Origin: Arthrobacter pullicola
Lineage (GTDB): Bacteria > Actinomycetota > Actinomycetes > Actinomycetales > Micrococcaceae
Direction: 5' to 3'
Length of the DNA stretch: 64,000 bases
NCBI RefSeq assembly: GCF_014836875.1
Contig: NZ_JACSQC010000010.1
Coordinates: 1-64,000, forward strand
A program made the translations under genes and the position numbers. Each line of letters begins with the position of its first letter. Position 1 is the stretch's first letter. Below the pieces are notes generated by a model. It worked only from the letters and a program-made list of their open reading frames with translations. It was not told the DNA's origin and ran no database searches. Below, piece after piece: positions 51,735 through 60,925 of this stretch.

Positions 51735-52799
51735 TCAGGAGCTGACATCGACGGGTTGATCATCCTGGTCAAAGCCCTGAGGCTGTTGGTATCGCACGGC
51801 GAGAGCATCCTGCCTGAGGATGCGGAACATCTCCGTCATATCCGCAGCCATACCCGCATGCTGTGCAATGAGGTCAGCGCCGTCCCCCAGCGCTGCCCGA
51901 ACCGGTTCCAGCGCCGGCGCGGCCGGGTCAGCGGCGGCAGCGCACAGGAGTTTCAGCCGCTCCGGACCGGACGTGTAGCCGAGTTCGTAGAGCGTCCAGT
52001 GAAACAGGTGCATGAGGGCGCAATCGCGGTCGAAGCCATTGTGTGCAGGCATGGATTCTTCCTCCTCTGCCGTCAGGTCGAAGCCGCGGTGAAGGGCCAG
52101 ACCGAAGTCCGTGAAGAGTAACCTCCCGTCCCGGACGAGGATGTTGCCCGGGTGCACGTCAAAGTGCTGGAACCCCTGCGCGTTCATCCAAGCTGTGGCG
52201 TCCAGGAGCTGGCTGACAATGTTAGGGAAAATCATCGCTCCAGTGCCCTCGGCCAGACTCCTGCGTACCCAGGTGCCCAGAGTTTCGGGCACGTACTCGA
52301 GGAAGAACACCATGCTTTGGGAGGCGTCCTTCATGGCGCTGAGTTTGTGCTGGACCTGGGGCCAGTGTTCTCCCCACCGTCGGGCAGAGGCACCGCCGTG
52401 GAACTCGCTCAGGTCTGCCTCGCACTTCGAATCTATGACCCGCCAGCCGAGCAGGAGCGGAAAGAAATCCACCGCTCCTGCTCGAACCCATGCGGAGGTC
52501 AGCTGGTGTGCTGCCAGCTCCCGTCCGACCGCATGGGTGGGGCTGCCTATCCCGTAGTGCGAAACGAAGGGAAGCTCGAACCGGCTCGTGGTGGAGGCCG
52601 GGTCCGGTTCTTCGACCCTGGTCAGCGGGAGTTGTTTGATGAAGACGGGAGTTGCGCCAACGCGCGCTGTCTTTGTGGTGCCCCCAATGCCGATGCCTGC
52701 TTGATCAGCGCCATCAACAAGCGTCCTCACGCCGGCGTCGTCCAGCCCGCCGAGAACAAGCGAGAGGGCGCTGGCCTCACGTATCCGTACCGTCATCAC
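51735..52799 (-). CDS. protein-kinase-fold protein
   Basis: 354 aa. Kinase-like motifs: VFIKQLP (Lys), a catalytic loop FQHFDVHPGNILV (HxDxxxxN) and LLFTDFGLALH (DFG). All key residues are present, so it may phosphorylate a protein or small molecule. It lacks transmembrane or sensor domains and has no kinase neighbour. Resembles the actinobacterial lipopolysaccharide-kinase/RIO-like branch more than PknB. AGGG lies 7 nt before ATG. Confidence 0.75.
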   Translation of the reverse strand: MMTVRIREASALSLVLGGLDDAGVRTLVDGADQAGIGIGGTTKTARVGATPVFIKQLPLTRVEEPDPASTTSRFELPFVSHYGIGSPTHAVGRELAAHQLTSAWVRAGAVDFFPLLLGWRVIDSKCEADLSEFHGGASARRWGEHWPQVQHKLSAMKDASQSMVFFLEYVPETLGTWVRRSLAEGTGAMIFPNIVSQLLDATAWMNAQGFQHFDVHPGNILVRDGRLLFTDFGLALHRGFDLTAEEEESMPAHNGFDRDCALMHLFHWTLYELGYTSGPERLKLLCAAAADPAAPALEPVRAALGDGADLIAQHAGMAADMTEMFRILRQDALAVRYQQPQGFDQDDQPVDVSS

Positions 52800-52857
52800 T
52801 ACACCCTAGATGCCGGAACAAAACACTCCGCATGGTGGTGTCGTCCCCTCGCCCCCA

Positions 52858-53820
52858 TCAGTGTTCCTCGGACGTCGCGGCGGTGAGCCGTTCACCCCAG
52901 CCGCGCATGTACGTTACCGCTTCGGGCGGTCCGTGGACGGTGAAGCTGACGCCAATGGCAACCAGGCAGAACGCCGCCCATTCGAGCGAATCGGCAGCGA
53001 TCCGGACTTCGCACCGGCCGTCGTCGACCGGATCAACGACGCCGTAGTTCGCGACTTCCTGCCGCACCCGGTCAGCGGGCGCCTGGACGCTCGCGTGGAC
53101 CAGGTACTTCGCTGGCATGGACCCAATCTGACGGTGCACGTACTCCACCGGATCGGCCGCGGGCAGCACACGGGGGACAAAGGTGCTGCCGCTCCGGACG
53201 GGATTCTGGATGCGGTCGAGGCGAAAGGTGCGCCAGTCCGCACGGTCCTGATCCCAGGCAATCAGGTAGAGCCGCTGATCGACCGCGACGGTACGGTGCG
53301 GGTGGGCGGTCCGTTCTCCCGCCCGGCCATTGCGGGGTTGGTACCGGAAGGTCAGTACCTCGTGATCGCGGCAGGCCAGGGCGACGGTTGTCAGGCAGGC
53401 GACGTCAGCGATGCCGTTTCGTGGGCCATTCGCGCGGGGGCCGGCAACGCTGCGCAGGCTGTCGATACGACGGCGGATGCGCGCGGGGAGCACCTGGACC
53501 ACCTTCGCCATCGCGCTCACCGCGGCGTCGCCCGACGGGGTGTAGGCTCCCGAAGCCACCTCTCGAAGTCCCAGCACCACAGCGGCAGCTTCCTCCTCGC
53601 TGAGCACCAAAGGGGGCAGCGACGCCCCGGAGCTGAGCTGGTAACCGCCGCCCGTGCCCCGCGTGCTCGTGATGGGGTAGCCGAGGTCCTGAAGACCGTC
53701 GACGTCGCGCCGCAGGGTGCGTTGGCTTACGCCGAGCCGGCGCGCCAGTTCGTCACCTGGCCAGTGACGCCGGTTCTGCAGCAGGCCAAGCAACTCAAGG
53801 GCACGGAGGCTGGTTGACAT
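52858..53820 (-). CDS. WYL-domain HTH transcriptional regulator (YafY type)
   Basis: 320 aa. DeoR-like HTH (LARRLGVSQRTLRRDVDGLQDLGYPI) followed by a WYL domain (HEVLTFRYQPRNG, VDQRLYLIAWDQDRADWRTFRLDRI) and a C-terminal WCX part. Divergent from the drug-exporter genes, which it probably controls. Confidence 0.93.
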   Translation of the reverse strand: MSTSLRALELLGLLQNRRHWPGDELARRLGVSQRTLRRDVDGLQDLGYPITSTRGTGGGYQLSSGASLPPLVLSEEEAAAVVLGLREVASGAYTPSGDAAVSAMAKVVQVLPARIRRRIDSLRSVAGPRANGPRNGIADVACLTTVALACRDHEVLTFRYQPRNGRAGERTAHPHRTVAVDQRLYLIAWDQDRADWRTFRLDRIQNPVRSGSTFVPRVLPAADPVEYVHRQIGSMPAKYLVHASVQAPADRVRQEVANYGVVDPVDDGRCEVRIAADSLEWAAFCLVAIGVSFTVHGPPEAVTYMRGWGERLTAATSEEH

Positions 53821-53914
53821 GCTGCAAGGCTAATTCACCTTGCGGACATATGTTGGCCACAAGCCCTGCCACGATGGGAAGCACCACTCAGCCGCGGGAA
53901 GGGAACAGGTAACC

Positions 53915-54928
53915 ATGATGATCGAGACCAACAATCTTTCACGCAGCTTCCGAGCACCGGACGGCGAGGAGGTCATTGCTGTGCGGAGCATCGATCTCTG
54001 CATCGCCCCAGGCGAGACCGTGGCTGTGCTCGGGCCCAACGGAGCCGGCAAGAGCACCCTGATGCGGATGCTTTCCACCCTCCTGCCACCCACGTCAGGG
54101 TCTGCGAAGGTGGCAGGGTTCGACGTCGTGACGCAGAGTTCCATGGTCCGGGAACGCATCGGTTACGTCGGCCAAGGCAACGGTGCCGGACACACACAGC
54201 GCGCCATCGACGAGGTCGTCACGCAGGGGCGGATCTACGGGCTCGGTCGAGCCGCGGCCCGGCAGCGGGCGGGGGAGCTGCTTGCGGTTCTTGGGCTGGA
54301 GCAGCTCGCCAAACGCAAAACACAGGCGATGAGCGGCGGGCAGCGGCGGCGGCTCGATCTCGCGATCGGCCTGGTCAACAGGCCCCCGTTGCTTTTCCTG
54401 GACGAACCGACCACAGGTCTGGACCCGCAGAACCGCAGCAGTCTGTGGGATCACATCCTCAAGGTGCGGCAGGAAGCGCACATGACGGTCCTGTTCAGTA
54501 CCCACTATCTGGAGGAAGCCGATCAGGCTGCAGACCGCATCATCGTGGTCGATCACGGCCGCGTCATAGCCGACGGCCCGCCCGGCGTGCTCAAAGCAAA
54601 CCACGTTGGCGAGAGAGTCACGCTGGATGTTCCGAGCACCGCGGCCGCTGAACGCCTGCGGCTGCTGCTGGCGCAGATGCGCGGAGTCCGCAGCGTCGGC
54701 GCCAGCGGTTGCACCGTGACCGCACAGGTCGACGACGGCCGCAGCGCCATTGCGGCGGCAATCCGCCTGGCCCAGCGGCACAGCATCGACGTGGTTGCAG
54801 CAGATGCCCGGTTCCCCACCCTCAACGATGTATTTCTCGAGCTCACCGGTCGAAGCCTGCGCGACGCCGGAGAGGGGTCCCCGGAAGCCGTCCAGACGAG
54901 CGGCCAGCCGCTGGAGTACACGCAATGA
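53915..54928 (+). CDS. DrrA-type daunorubicin-resistance ABC ATPase
   Basis: 337 aa. Walker A GPNGAGKST, signature MSGGQRRRLDLAIG, Walker B LLFLDEPTTGLDPQNR, H-loop STHY; the C-terminal DrrA extension (about 225-310) ends with PTLNDVFLELTGRSL. The ATG at 53915 is chosen because upstream frame sequence is not protein-like. The stop overlaps the permease start (ATGA). Confidence 0.93.
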   Translation: MMIETNNLSRSFRAPDGEEVIAVRSIDLCIAPGETVAVLGPNGAGKSTLMRMLSTLLPPTSGSAKVAGFDVVTQSSMVRERIGYVGQGNGAGHTQRAIDEVVTQGRIYGLGRAAARQRAGELLAVLGLEQLAKRKTQAMSGGQRRRLDLAIGLVNRPPLLFLDEPTTGLDPQNRSSLWDHILKVRQEAHMTVLFSTHYLEEADQAADRIIVVDHGRVIADGPPGVLKANHVGERVTLDVPSTAAAERLRLLLAQMRGVRSVGASGCTVTAQVDDGRSAIAAAIRLAQRHSIDVVAADARFPTLNDVFLELTGRSLRDAGEGSPEAVQTSGQPLEYTQ

Positions 54929-55710
54929 CGACAGCCTCCGCATCAATCATCCGCCGCCGCAGCACCCTCGGCGACAGCATCATTGTCATGGGACGCGAGC
55001 TGCGGCCGGTGATCAGCGACCCGTTCTCCCTTGCCGCCGGGATGGTTCAGCCGCTGTTCTTCCTGGTGCTGTTCGGCCCGCTCATTGCAGCAGGCGCACC
55101 CCCAGCCGATGGCTCAACCTGGAACTGGTTTGTCCCGGGCATCCTCGTGATGACCGCCTTGTTCGGGACTGCAGGCACCGGTTCGAACCTGCAGTTCGAC
55201 CTTCAGAACGGCTCCCACGAGCGGCTGCTCGTCACGCCGCTGTCACGGTCCTCGCTCTTCATCGGGCGCGCGCTCAAGGAGTTTGTGCCCCTGGTGGCTC
55301 AGGCCGCCGTCGTGATCCTGGTGATGATCCCGTTCGGCTTCCGGCCTGATCCAGCCGGGAGCCTGCTGGGGCTGGTCCTGCTCGGCATCCTGGGGATTGG
55401 CATCGGATCGCTTAGTTATGCCCTGGCGATCGCCGTCCGGCATCAGGACTGGGTGTTCTGGACCGTGCACCAAACGGTGTTGTTCCCACTCATGATCCTC
55501 TCCGGAATGCTCCTGCCTTTGGAAAACGGTCCGGGCTGGATGCGAGTCCTCTCCGGGTTCAATCCCCTAACGCACGTCGTCAACGCTGAACGGGACCTCT
55601 TCGCCGGCCAGTTCAGCACCGACGTCGGGCTCGGATTTCTCGCTTCAATAATCGCCGCCGCCCTGGGGCTGTTCCTGGGGCTCCGCGCCCTTCGAACCAG
55701 CACCAGCTAA
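54925..55710 (+). CDS. DrrB-type ABC-2 permease
   Basis: 261 aa with six helices. The ABC-2 loop motif GSHERLLVTPLSRSSLFIGRALKE and the C-terminal LSGMLLPLENGPGWMRVLSGFNPLTHVVNAERDL are typical of DrrB/NodJ proteins. Pairs with the ATPase as an exporter of drugs or lipids. Confidence 0.92.
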   Translation: MTTASASIIRRRSTLGDSIIVMGRELRPVISDPFSLAAGMVQPLFFLVLFGPLIAAGAPPADGSTWNWFVPGILVMTALFGTAGTGSNLQFDLQNGSHERLLVTPLSRSSLFIGRALKEFVPLVAQAAVVILVMIPFGFRPDPAGSLLGLVLLGILGIGIGSLSYALAIAVRHQDWVFWTVHQTVLFPLMILSGMLLPLENGPGWMRVLSGFNPLTHVVNAERDLFAGQFSTDVGLGFLASIIAAALGLFLGLRALRTSTS

Positions 55711-55733
55711 CCGCCACCGAAAGGACTAACCTC

Positions 55734-56558
55734 ATGCGTATTCTCGTCACCGGAGCCACGGGCCACGTTGGACGGCACCTCGTCGCTCAGCTTCACGAGG
55801 CGGGCCATGCCGTCCGCGCGCTCACCCGGAACCCCGCCAAAGCCGGCCTGCCAAACGGAGTCGAGGTGGTAGCCGGAGACCTCACCGACCCCACCAGCCT
55901 TGAAGCGGCCTTCGAGGGCATGGACGCCGTCCATCTGATCACCTTCGGCGGCGACGAACTGGAGGACCTCGCCAACGGGACGGATATCGTCGAACTCACT
56001 GCGCGCTCCGGTATTCGCCGGGCCACGGTCCTCGGTGGCTGGGCAGCCACCAGCATCGAGGAAGCCCTGGCCGTCAGTTCCATCAGCTGGACCATCGTGC
56101 AGCCGGCAGAGTTCATGGGCAACGCGCTGGAATTCGTTCCGGAGGTGCGTGCCACCCGCACGGTTTCCATGCTTGCCAACTATCCCAGCGCCGTCGTGCA
56201 CGAAGCCGACATTGCCAGCGTCGCTGCCACAGCGCTCACCACGGAGGGGCACGCAGGGAAGGCTTATCCGCTGACCGGCCCGGAGGCTCTCACCCCTGCC
56301 GAGCGGACGTTGCTGCTCGCCGACGCAGCCGGGGAACCGATCGAGTTCGTGCAGCTAAGCGTGGAGGCTGAGCGTGAGCGGCTTCGTGGTTACGGCTACG
56401 ACGAGGACTACGTCGAGTTCGGCATTCAGCTGGCCACCAATCCTCCCCAGGCTGCCAACACCGTCCTGTCCACCATCGAGGAGGTTACCGGACGCCCTCC
56501 GCGGACCTTTGCCCAGTGGGCAAAGGAGCACGCGCATCAGTTCCGAGGCCTGGCCTGA
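55734..56558 (+). CDS. NmrA-like NAD(P)-binding protein
   Basis: 274 aa. Atypical SDR with ILVTGATGHVGRHLVAQL at the N-terminus, TIVQPAEFMGN in the middle and a substrate-binding C-terminus. Close to NmrA/NAD(P)H:quinone reductase type (QOR2, azoreductase-like). Follows the DrrAB-like genes by 23 nt and is probably in the same WYL-controlled transcript. Confidence 0.87.
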   Translation: MRILVTGATGHVGRHLVAQLHEAGHAVRALTRNPAKAGLPNGVEVVAGDLTDPTSLEAAFEGMDAVHLITFGGDELEDLANGTDIVELTARSGIRRATVLGGWAATSIEEALAVSSISWTIVQPAEFMGNALEFVPEVRATRTVSMLANYPSAVVHEADIASVAATALTTEGHAGKAYPLTGPEALTPAERTLLLADAAGEPIEFVQLSVEAERERLRGYGYDEDYVEFGIQLATNPPQAANTVLSTIEEVTGRPPRTFAQWAKEHAHQFRGLA

Positions 56559-56610
56559 TAGTCAGCGCATATACCCGCCTGCGGACCCGGCACGGCGGTA
56601 CGCTCCTGGC

Positions 56611-57120
56611 ATGACCACCCCATCAGAAGGCCGCCGGATCACCGTCCGGATGTTTCCGGACTACGCCGGGACCGTGCTGTGGCTCGGTGAACCGGTGGGC
56701 TATGAGCGCACGGGACTGACACCGGAACTCATCCGCGCTCTCCAGTCCTGGGAAGAGTCCTACTACGAATCCCTGGCCCCCGGCCTCGACTGGATGTCTG
56801 TGGACGCTGCCCACCGGTTTACGGCCGAGGGCAACCGGCTGGCGGGGCTCGTGGCGGACGAGCTCGGCGAAAGGTACGACGTCGCGTTCACCTCCTACGA
56901 AGACGGCGCGCCGGCCGGGATCTTCCACTCGCCCGGCCCAGCTGGCAACGCGAAGGCAGCCGCAGCGTTCGACGCCTTGTCCGCCGCACTTCACGCGAAA
57001 CTGAATGATGAGGATCGCGGCCAGGACCCGGCGCGGCAAGGGGAGGCTACGGGGTGGTATGCGTGGTCTCCGCTGTCAGACACCTCGTTCGGTCCCCGGC
57101 CGCAGGAGGACGGCCAGTAG
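56611..57120 (+). CDS. hypothetical protein
   Basis: 169 aa soluble protein with pattern ITVRMFPDYAGTVLWLGEPVGYER, LTPELIRALQSWEESYYESL, and LVADELGERYDVAF. No known motif, though actinobacterial homologues of this layout are common. Lies 52 nt after the NmrA-like gene, possibly the same unit. Confidence 0.7.
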   Translation: MTTPSEGRRITVRMFPDYAGTVLWLGEPVGYERTGLTPELIRALQSWEESYYESLAPGLDWMSVDAAHRFTAEGNRLAGLVADELGERYDVAFTSYEDGAPAGIFHSPGPAGNAKAAAAFDALSAALHAKLNDEDRGQDPARQGEATGWYAWSPLSDTSFGPRPQEDGQ

Positions 57121-57156
57121 CCGGAAGCCGGAGTTCGCCGGTTCAAGCAGTGGGAT

Positions 57157-57429
57157 TCAGCCAGATTCCCTGGCCATCACCGGCTCTTCGCTTACTTCGG
57201 CGGAACGGATCACCAGGGATGCGGTGATCAGCGCGGCGGAAACCAGCACACACGGCACCAGCAGGACCAGGTAGACCAGTGACACGAGCACGGCCGCCGG
57301 TGCTGTTGCCCAGACCTCGGGAAGCAGCAGGAAGTTGCTGCTGTCCCCAACGCCGAAGTTCCGGTTAATGAAGGGTCCCAAAGCGATCAGGACGACGGCG
57401 GCAAGACCCAGCCGCGTCCCAAACCTCAT
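57157..57429 (-). CDS. small membrane protein
   Basis: 90 aa from ATG 57429 (alternative 57489). Two long hydrophobic helices (LGLAAVVLIALGPFI and AAVLVSLVYLVLLVPCVLVSAALITASLVI). Function unknown. Convergent with the previous gene. Confidence 0.6.
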   Translation of the reverse strand: MRFGTRLGLAAVVLIALGPFINRNFGVGDSSNFLLLPEVWATAPAAVLVSLVYLVLLVPCVLVSAALITASLVIRSAEVSEEPVMARESG

Positions 57430-57689
57430 GGATGATCTGGCTAAAGCCGGCCCGGACATCGCGCTCCCAAGGGTTGGACGGAGAAGCATTCCTGAACTGC
57501 GTGGCCCTGAGTATGGTCTAAACCCGCAGCGGTATCAAGGCTCCGCGATCCGCCGATTAGCCGGCTGCTATGGAACTACACCTCGCTTTGTGCTCCACTA
57601 TCTTCACGGCCCGAGCGATGTGATGATCGTGAAGCCCACCCCCTCGGACCGCCGGTTTGGAACTCCGGCCCGATCCGAAGGAGACGACA

Positions 57690-58535
57690 ATGTGTCGGTG
57701 GCTAGCATATTCCGGTTCCCCCGTCCGCTTGGATGACCTGCTCTACAAGCCCACCAATTCCCTCGTGATGCAGAGCAAACACTCGAAACTGGGTGCCGAG
57801 ACCACTAACGGGGACGGGTTCGGCGTCGGCTGGTACGGCACTGGACCAACGCCCGGGCTCTTCCGCAGCACCGAGCCCGCCTGGCACGACCGCAACCTGC
57901 GGGAGCTCGCGGCCCAGGCCTCCGCGGGCCGGGTCTTCGCGCACATCCGCGCCACCACCGGCACCGCCATCCAGCAGACCAACTGCCATCCGTTCCGCTA
58001 CGGCCAGTGGCTCTGGATGCATAACGGGGTGCTCGGAGACTTTCTCAAAGTGAAGCGGGATTTGGCCCTGGCGGTCGACCCCAGCCTCTATCCCCTCATC
58101 GAAGGTTCAACGGACTCCGAGATGTTCTTCTATCTCGCGCTGACCTTCGGGCTGGAGGAGGATCCCCGCGCAGCGGTCGCGGAGGCCGTGGCCTACATCG
58201 AGGACACCGGGCTGCGGCACGGCGTCCAACATCCCGTGCAGATGACGGTTGCAACCACCGACGGCGACACGACCTGGGCCTTCCGCTACTCCAGCAAGGG
58301 AAACGCCCGATCGCTCTTCATCAGCAGCGACGTTGCGACCCTTCAGGCCCAGTACCCGGACCATGAACTGCTCAGCGGACTCTCGGAGGACGCGCGGCTG
58401 GTGGTCTCCGAGCCGCTGGGAGATCTCTATGGTGCGTGGCAGGAAGTGCCGGAAGCGACGTGCGTTGTTGTGCACGGCGGTGAGCAGGCGCTGTACCCGT
58501 TTGTGCCCGCGTCTCCGCTCCCCGAAGCAGTCTGA
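57690..58535 (+). CDS. class II glutamine amidotransferase (YafJ-like)
   Basis: 281 aa. Starts MCRWLAYSGSP, leaving Cys2 as the N-terminal nucleophile after Met removal. Other Ntn glutaminase motifs are NGDGFGVGWYG, RVFAHIRATTG and CHPFRYGQWLWMHNGVLGDF. Hydrolyses a gamma-glutamyl amide; the acceptor is unknown. Translation further upstream (57657) would bury the nucleophile, which fixes the start. Confidence 0.9.
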   Translation: MCRWLAYSGSPVRLDDLLYKPTNSLVMQSKHSKLGAETTNGDGFGVGWYGTGPTPGLFRSTEPAWHDRNLRELAAQASAGRVFAHIRATTGTAIQQTNCHPFRYGQWLWMHNGVLGDFLKVKRDLALAVDPSLYPLIEGSTDSEMFFYLALTFGLEEDPRAAVAEAVAYIEDTGLRHGVQHPVQMTVATTDGDTTWAFRYSSKGNARSLFISSDVATLQAQYPDHELLSGLSEDARLVVSEPLGDLYGAWQEVPEATCVVVHGGEQALYPFVPASPLPEAV

Positions 58536-58566
58536 GCCGGCGGCGCGCAGTGATGGAAGCGCCCAG

Positions 58567-59361
58567 CTACTCCGTCAGGTGAATCCCCAGATCAGTCCGG
58601 CCGGGCAGGATGTCCGCGCGCAGGGCGCGGGTGCCGCGGTAGTCGCCGTCGCGCAGGCTGCGGAAACGCCGGGGTGTCTCCGATTCCAGTGTATCCAGCC
58701 GCTCCCGCAGCCGTTTGATCTCCTGCTCAGCCCGGGCTGGGTCCAGAGTGTCGGCGTCGTACACCACGTGCAGAGCCAGGGTCTCGATGCCCGTGTACCA
58801 GAGCACCCCGTGGGTGATTGGGAAGAGCAGGGTGTCGAGGTCCCCGCTGATGCCCCGCGGGCCGATCGAACGTTCGTCTTCCCCGGCGGTGACGATGATG
58901 AGCGCGCGGCGCCCGGCCAGCCCGCCGTCGCCGTAGCGCCGCGGGATATCCAGCTCCGGGTCCAGGTCGCCGTAGGCGAACCGGTCGGTGAGTACGCGGT
59001 CGAACCAGCCCTTCAGGATCGCCGGGGGACCGTACCACCAGAGCGGAAACTGCAGGATCAGCAGCTCGGCCGCCGCGAGTTTGGCTTGCTCGGCCTGCAC
59101 CTCGGGCGGCAGCTGGCCGGCGGCATAGGATTCCCCGGCCTGCTGGGCGAGATTTCCGGGCACACCGGCCAGCTCGCCGAGGTCGCTGTCACCCAGGACA
59201 GGGTTGAAGTCCTGGGCATACAGGTCGGACGTCGCCATGCCGTAGCGGGTGGACAGCGCCTCAACGCCCTCACGGAAAAGCCGCCCGTTGAGGGACTCGG
59301 CACGGGGATGAGCGGTAACCCAGAGGGCGCGGCCCGGCGTCGGCGGATGCGAAATCGGCAT
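58567..59361 (-). CDS. NAD(P)H-dependent oxidoreductase (MdaB/NQO-like flavodoxin fold)
   Basis: 264 aa. WVTAHPRAESLNGRLFREG at the N-terminus, LLILQFPLWWYGPPAILKGWFDRVLTDRFAYG in the middle and ALIIVTAGEDE are typical FMN/FAD quinone reductases of the NQO/MdaB type. The ATG at 59361 has GGAGG upstream. A two-electron quinone reductase role is inferred. Confidence 0.88.
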   Translation of the reverse strand: MPISHPPTPGRALWVTAHPRAESLNGRLFREGVEALSTRYGMATSDLYAQDFNPVLGDSDLGELAGVPGNLAQQAGESYAAGQLPPEVQAEQAKLAAAELLILQFPLWWYGPPAILKGWFDRVLTDRFAYGDLDPELDIPRRYGDGGLAGRRALIIVTAGEDERSIGPRGISGDLDTLLFPITHGVLWYTGIETLALHVVYDADTLDPARAEQEIKRLRERLDTLESETPRRFRSLRDGDYRGTRALRADILPGRTDLGIHLTE

Positions 59362-59395
59362 GTCAATCCTCCTGGGTGGAGCCGTTGCCGCCGGG

Positions 59396-59878
59396 TCAGG
59401 CAGCGGCCCCGTAGGGCGCGCACCGCTCCTCAAGTTCCGTGACAGCGGCGGTCCAGGTGTCGGTGTTGAAGGTCCAGGCCCGGCCGGGCTTTTCGGCCTG
59501 CATAATGACGTTTCCAGTGGCGGAAGACAGCTCTCGCAGCAGCGGGCCAAGGTCTGCAGGGGCATCCTTGGCGATGGCAAGGACTTCCTCGTGGAGCGGG
59601 CGCGCGTCCTCCGCGCTCATCTCGACGCCGCTTGTTCCGTCGCCGATCCGGAGCACGGACATCACCTGGTGGAGGGGTCCCTGGCCGTCCGTGCCAAGGA
59701 GTTTGAGGCAGGCCTGCTCTTCGGTATCTTCGACCGCGGCTTCGGTTGAAGGCTCGGCAGGGACCGAGCTGGGAGGCGGCGACGGCTGAGCTTCCGCCTC
59801 CGCGTTGGCTGCGCTGCAGCCGGTCACGAGCAGCAAAGCTAAGACAGTAAGGACAGGAATAGCAGCTGTTTTTCTCAT
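59396..59878 (-). CDS. putative lipoprotein
   Basis: 160 aa. Signal peptide and lipobox VTGC at about residue 21, a Pro/Ser/Glu linker, then a mature domain with two cysteines (EEQACLKLLG, EERCAPYG). The ATG 59878 begins MRKTAAIPVLTVLALLLV. No family recognised. Confidence 0.75.
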   Translation of the reverse strand: MRKTAAIPVLTVLALLLVTGCSAANAEAEAQPSPPPSSVPAEPSTEAAVEDTEEQACLKLLGTDGQGPLHQVMSVLRIGDGTSGVEMSAEDARPLHEEVLAIAKDAPADLGPLLRELSSATGNVIMQAEKPGRAWTFNTDTWTAAVTELEERCAPYGAAA

Positions 59879-60086
59879 GGTTCCCCCGGGAATCGTCGGC
59901 AGTCGTCGCACCTTAGCACGCGGGTGCCCGGCAGGGTCTTCCGGAATAACAATGGCGTGTAGAGGCCCGAGACGGATATGCCGGCTGGCCTCGATAAACA
60001 CTCTCAAAAGACGCGGCGAAATGGCACGGGGGATAAGCGGTAACCGTCGTACGATACGGGAACATAAAACCAGCGAATGAGGCCCA

Positions 60087-60839
60087 ATGCCCTGTGAAGG
60101 CTGCACCACCGCTCCAAAACTCGATTTCGAATTCAGCATGGCGTTCCAGCCGATATACGACGCCGGTGCCCGCCGGGTCTGGGGTTATGAGGCGCTGGTT
60201 CGCGGCGTGGCCGGCGAGGGAGCCTATGAGGTCCTGGCAAAGGTTTCACCGGAACAGCGGTACCGGTTCGACCAGGACTGCCGGGTCAAGGCCATCGAAC
60301 TGGCCTCGCGGCTTTTCCCCGCGGGGGAGGAACTGATGCTCTCGATCAACTTCATGCCGAAAGCTGTGTACGAACCTGCTGCCTGCCTCCGCGCGACCCT
60401 GCAGGCGGCCCGGCAATTCAGTTTTCCAATGTCCTCCATCATGTTCGAATTTACCGAGAATGAGGAGGTTGCGGATCCCGCGCATCTCACGAACATCATC
60501 ACGGAATACCGCAAACACGGTTTCACCACGGCACTTGATGACTTTGGCGCCGGGCACGCGGGGCTGGGCCTGCTGGCCGACTTCCAGCCGGACCTGATCA
60601 AAATCGATATGAAACTCATCCGCGGTATCGACACCAGTCCGGCCCGCCGGGCCGTCGTGGCGGGAATTGTCGCCATCGCGAAGGAACTCGGCATCACCCT
60701 GCTGGCAGAGGGCATCGAGACCGAAGCGGAATTCCGGGTCCTTGAGGCAGCAGGCATCCGCCTGTTCCAGGGCTACTGGTTCGCGAAACCAGCCTTCGAG
60801 GAGCTCCCACCGGTGCGTGCTGCGCAACTGGCTGGCTGA
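60087..60839 (+). CDS. EAL-domain c-di-GMP phosphodiesterase
   Basis: 250 aa, a lone EAL domain. Motifs are complete: FQPIYD, YEALVRG (E35-A36-L37), INFMP, FEFTENE, ALDDFGAGHAGLG, IKIDMKLIRG, LLAEGIET and QGYWFAKP. It is therefore probably an active c-di-GMP hydrolase. No sensor or GGDEF domain; CEGC near the N-terminus may bind a metal. Divergent from the lipoprotein gene. Confidence 0.93.
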   Translation: MPCEGCTTAPKLDFEFSMAFQPIYDAGARRVWGYEALVRGVAGEGAYEVLAKVSPEQRYRFDQDCRVKAIELASRLFPAGEELMLSINFMPKAVYEPAACLRATLQAARQFSFPMSSIMFEFTENEEVADPAHLTNIITEYRKHGFTTALDDFGAGHAGLGLLADFQPDLIKIDMKLIRGIDTSPARRAVVAGIVAIAKELGITLLAEGIETEAEFRVLEAAGIRLFQGYWFAKPAFEELPPVRAAQLAG

Positions 60840-60851
60840 GGGCGGGCACAG

Positions 60852-60896
60852 AACGACGGCGGGGCGCCCCGGGGAGGGAAGCGCACCGCCGTCGTT
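60852..60896. terminator. bidirectional terminator
   Basis: AACGACGGCGG and CCGCCGTCGTT, with an inner GCGC pairing, form a long hairpin between the convergent EAL and SDR gene ends. Confidence 0.75.
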
Positions 60897-60925
60897 ATCT
60901 GCCTGCAAGAACGCAGAGGTGCTGT

